Below, piece by piece: positions 50,361-50,727 of a DNA stretch of 50,727 bases. The position numbers and the translations under genes were made by a program. The notes beneath the pieces are model-generated. The model saw only the letters and a list, made by a program, of their open reading frames with translations. It ran no database searches and had not been told where the DNA came from. How positions within the stretch are numbered: the stretch's first letter is position 1; each line of letters begins with the position of its first letter. The stretch is from Mycoplasmatota bacterium (GTDB taxonomy: Bacteria; Bacillota_I; Bacilli_A; Acholeplasmatales; Acholeplasmataceae), in contig JANKMU010000003.1 of NCBI GenBank assembly GCA_024650045.1, positions 1 through 50,727 on the forward strand, given 5' to 3'.

Positions 50361-50663
50361 ATGAAAGAGCAAGTTAAAAAAGGTGTTCTAGAAATATTTG
50401 TCTTAGCTATATTAGCTAGAGGCGATTCATATGGGTATAAGATTGTTAATGATCTTATTCAATATATTGAGATTAGTGAATCTACTTTATATCCGATCTT
50501 AAGAAGATTAGAGAAGGCAGATGAACTTAAAACATATAATGTCATCTTTCAAGGAAGAAATAGAAAATACTATCAAATAACTGCAAAAGGAAAGAAGCAT
50601 CTCGATGAGTTTCTAAAGGAATGGGAAGACATTAGAAAAATATATGATATTTTAATGAAATGA
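50361..50663 (+). CDS. PadR family transcriptional regulator
   Basis: 100 aa, the short PadR-s2 type: winged helix with GVLEIFVLAILARGDSYGYKI, SESTLYPILRRLEKADEL and YYQITAKGKKHLDEF, plus a single C-terminal helix. Such regulators repress the downstream HAAS/DUF1700 membrane-protein gene or transporter. Strong promoter, GAGGTG RBS and TGA stop; 8 nt to the next start. Confidence 0.93.
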   Translation: MKEQVKKGVLEIFVLAILARGDSYGYKIVNDLIQYIEISESTLYPILRRLEKADELKTYNVIFQGRNRKYYQITAKGKKHLDEFLKEWEDIRKIYDILMK

Positions 50664-50671
50664 GTGGAAAA

Positions 50672-50727
50672 ATGAAAACGTGGTTAAGAGATTTAGAAAA
50701 AGCATTAAGCAAAAAATTTTATGAGGA
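50672..50727 (+). CDS. HAAS/DUF1700-like protein, cut by the window end
   Basis: Only the first 18 codons are inside the window: MKTWLRDLEKALSKKFYE. The LEKALSKK helix after a short start fits the HAAS domain that begins DUF1700 and related proteins, which are routinely encoded behind padR-s2 genes. GAGTGGA before ATG 50672 could serve as RBS. The rest cannot be judged. Confidence 0.6.
   Translation, partial: MKTWLRDLEKALSKKFYE

Noticed and set aside
1-50727. Mycoplasma genetic code (TGA = Trp)
   Set aside because: Several genes end in TGA at tight operon junctions (phnC, ytrB-like ATPase, HAD gene, queT, padR) and Trp is TGG throughout, so the standard code applies.

Overview
The window is AT-rich chromosomal DNA from a low-GC Firmicutes/Tenericutes-type bacterium. 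I favour a free-living, standard-code mollicute relative (Acholeplasma / Izemoplasma / Haloplasma grade), but the order is inference. TGA is read as a stop: phnC, the ytrB-like ATPase, the HAD phosphatase and padR all end in TGA, several inside ATGA overlaps, and tryptophan is TGG. AGGAGG-type ribosome binding sites precede most genes and extended -10 promoters (TGnTATAAT) are frequent. I see no insertion sequence, prophage, CRISPR array, tRNA or rRNA.

Layout. 0-2.3 kb: an Asp/Glu racemase-family gene and ornithine aminotransferase (rocD). 2.3-6.5 kb, minus strand: a bacterial release-factor-like protein (baeRF family 3) behind a structured leader, and a secreted GH81 beta-1,3-glucanase lipoprotein. 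6.7-10.2 kb: phnD-C-E-E type phosphonate/phosphite ABC importer. 10.5-15.6 kb: glutamate dehydrogenase, ZIP metal transporter, L-cysteine desulfidase and a CPA2-type cation/proton antiporter. 15.7-18.4 kb: epoxyqueuosine reductase QueG, a DsrE-like protein, an AhpD-like protein and a short-chain sugar-epimerase-like protein. 18.4-25 kb: a structured RNA leader with a 29-residue Lys-rich peptide, then small accessory genes (4-TM protein, DUF4256, AlkD-like, nucleotidyltransferase, a cyclase-like toroid fused to two SH3-like domains, membrane protein, OFA-type MFS). 25-27.3 kb: a YtrA-type GntR/ABC operon. 27.5-27.8 kb: tmRNA on the minus strand.

28-50.7 kb is mostly plus-strand core genome: HAD phosphatase with two MacB-like ABC/FtsX fusions, a nitroreductase, phosphoglycerate-mutase-like phosphatase and MutY; queT behind a preQ1-I riboswitch, divergent from tgt; ftsZ, ychF, yggS and sepF; a T-box leader controlling ileS; then surE, an unknown protein, a YczE-like membrane protein, deoC, deoD, the paired M16 proteins YmfF/YmfH, a short SSB and a padR operon cut by the window end.

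How genes fit together: RocD and Gdh channel ornithine/proline-family carbon to glutamate and 2-oxoglutarate. QueT, Tgt and QueG form a preQ1-salvage route to queuosine. FtsZ and SepF argue for FtsZ-based division. DeoC, DeoD and SurE handle nucleoside and nucleotide catabolism. The points most worth a second look are a Tgt that has lost all four zinc ligands, the structured leader and peptide gene at 18.48-18.84 kb, the attenuator-like leader of the baeRF gene, the SH3 fusion protein, and several strong palindromes beside gdh, zupT and the GH81 gene.
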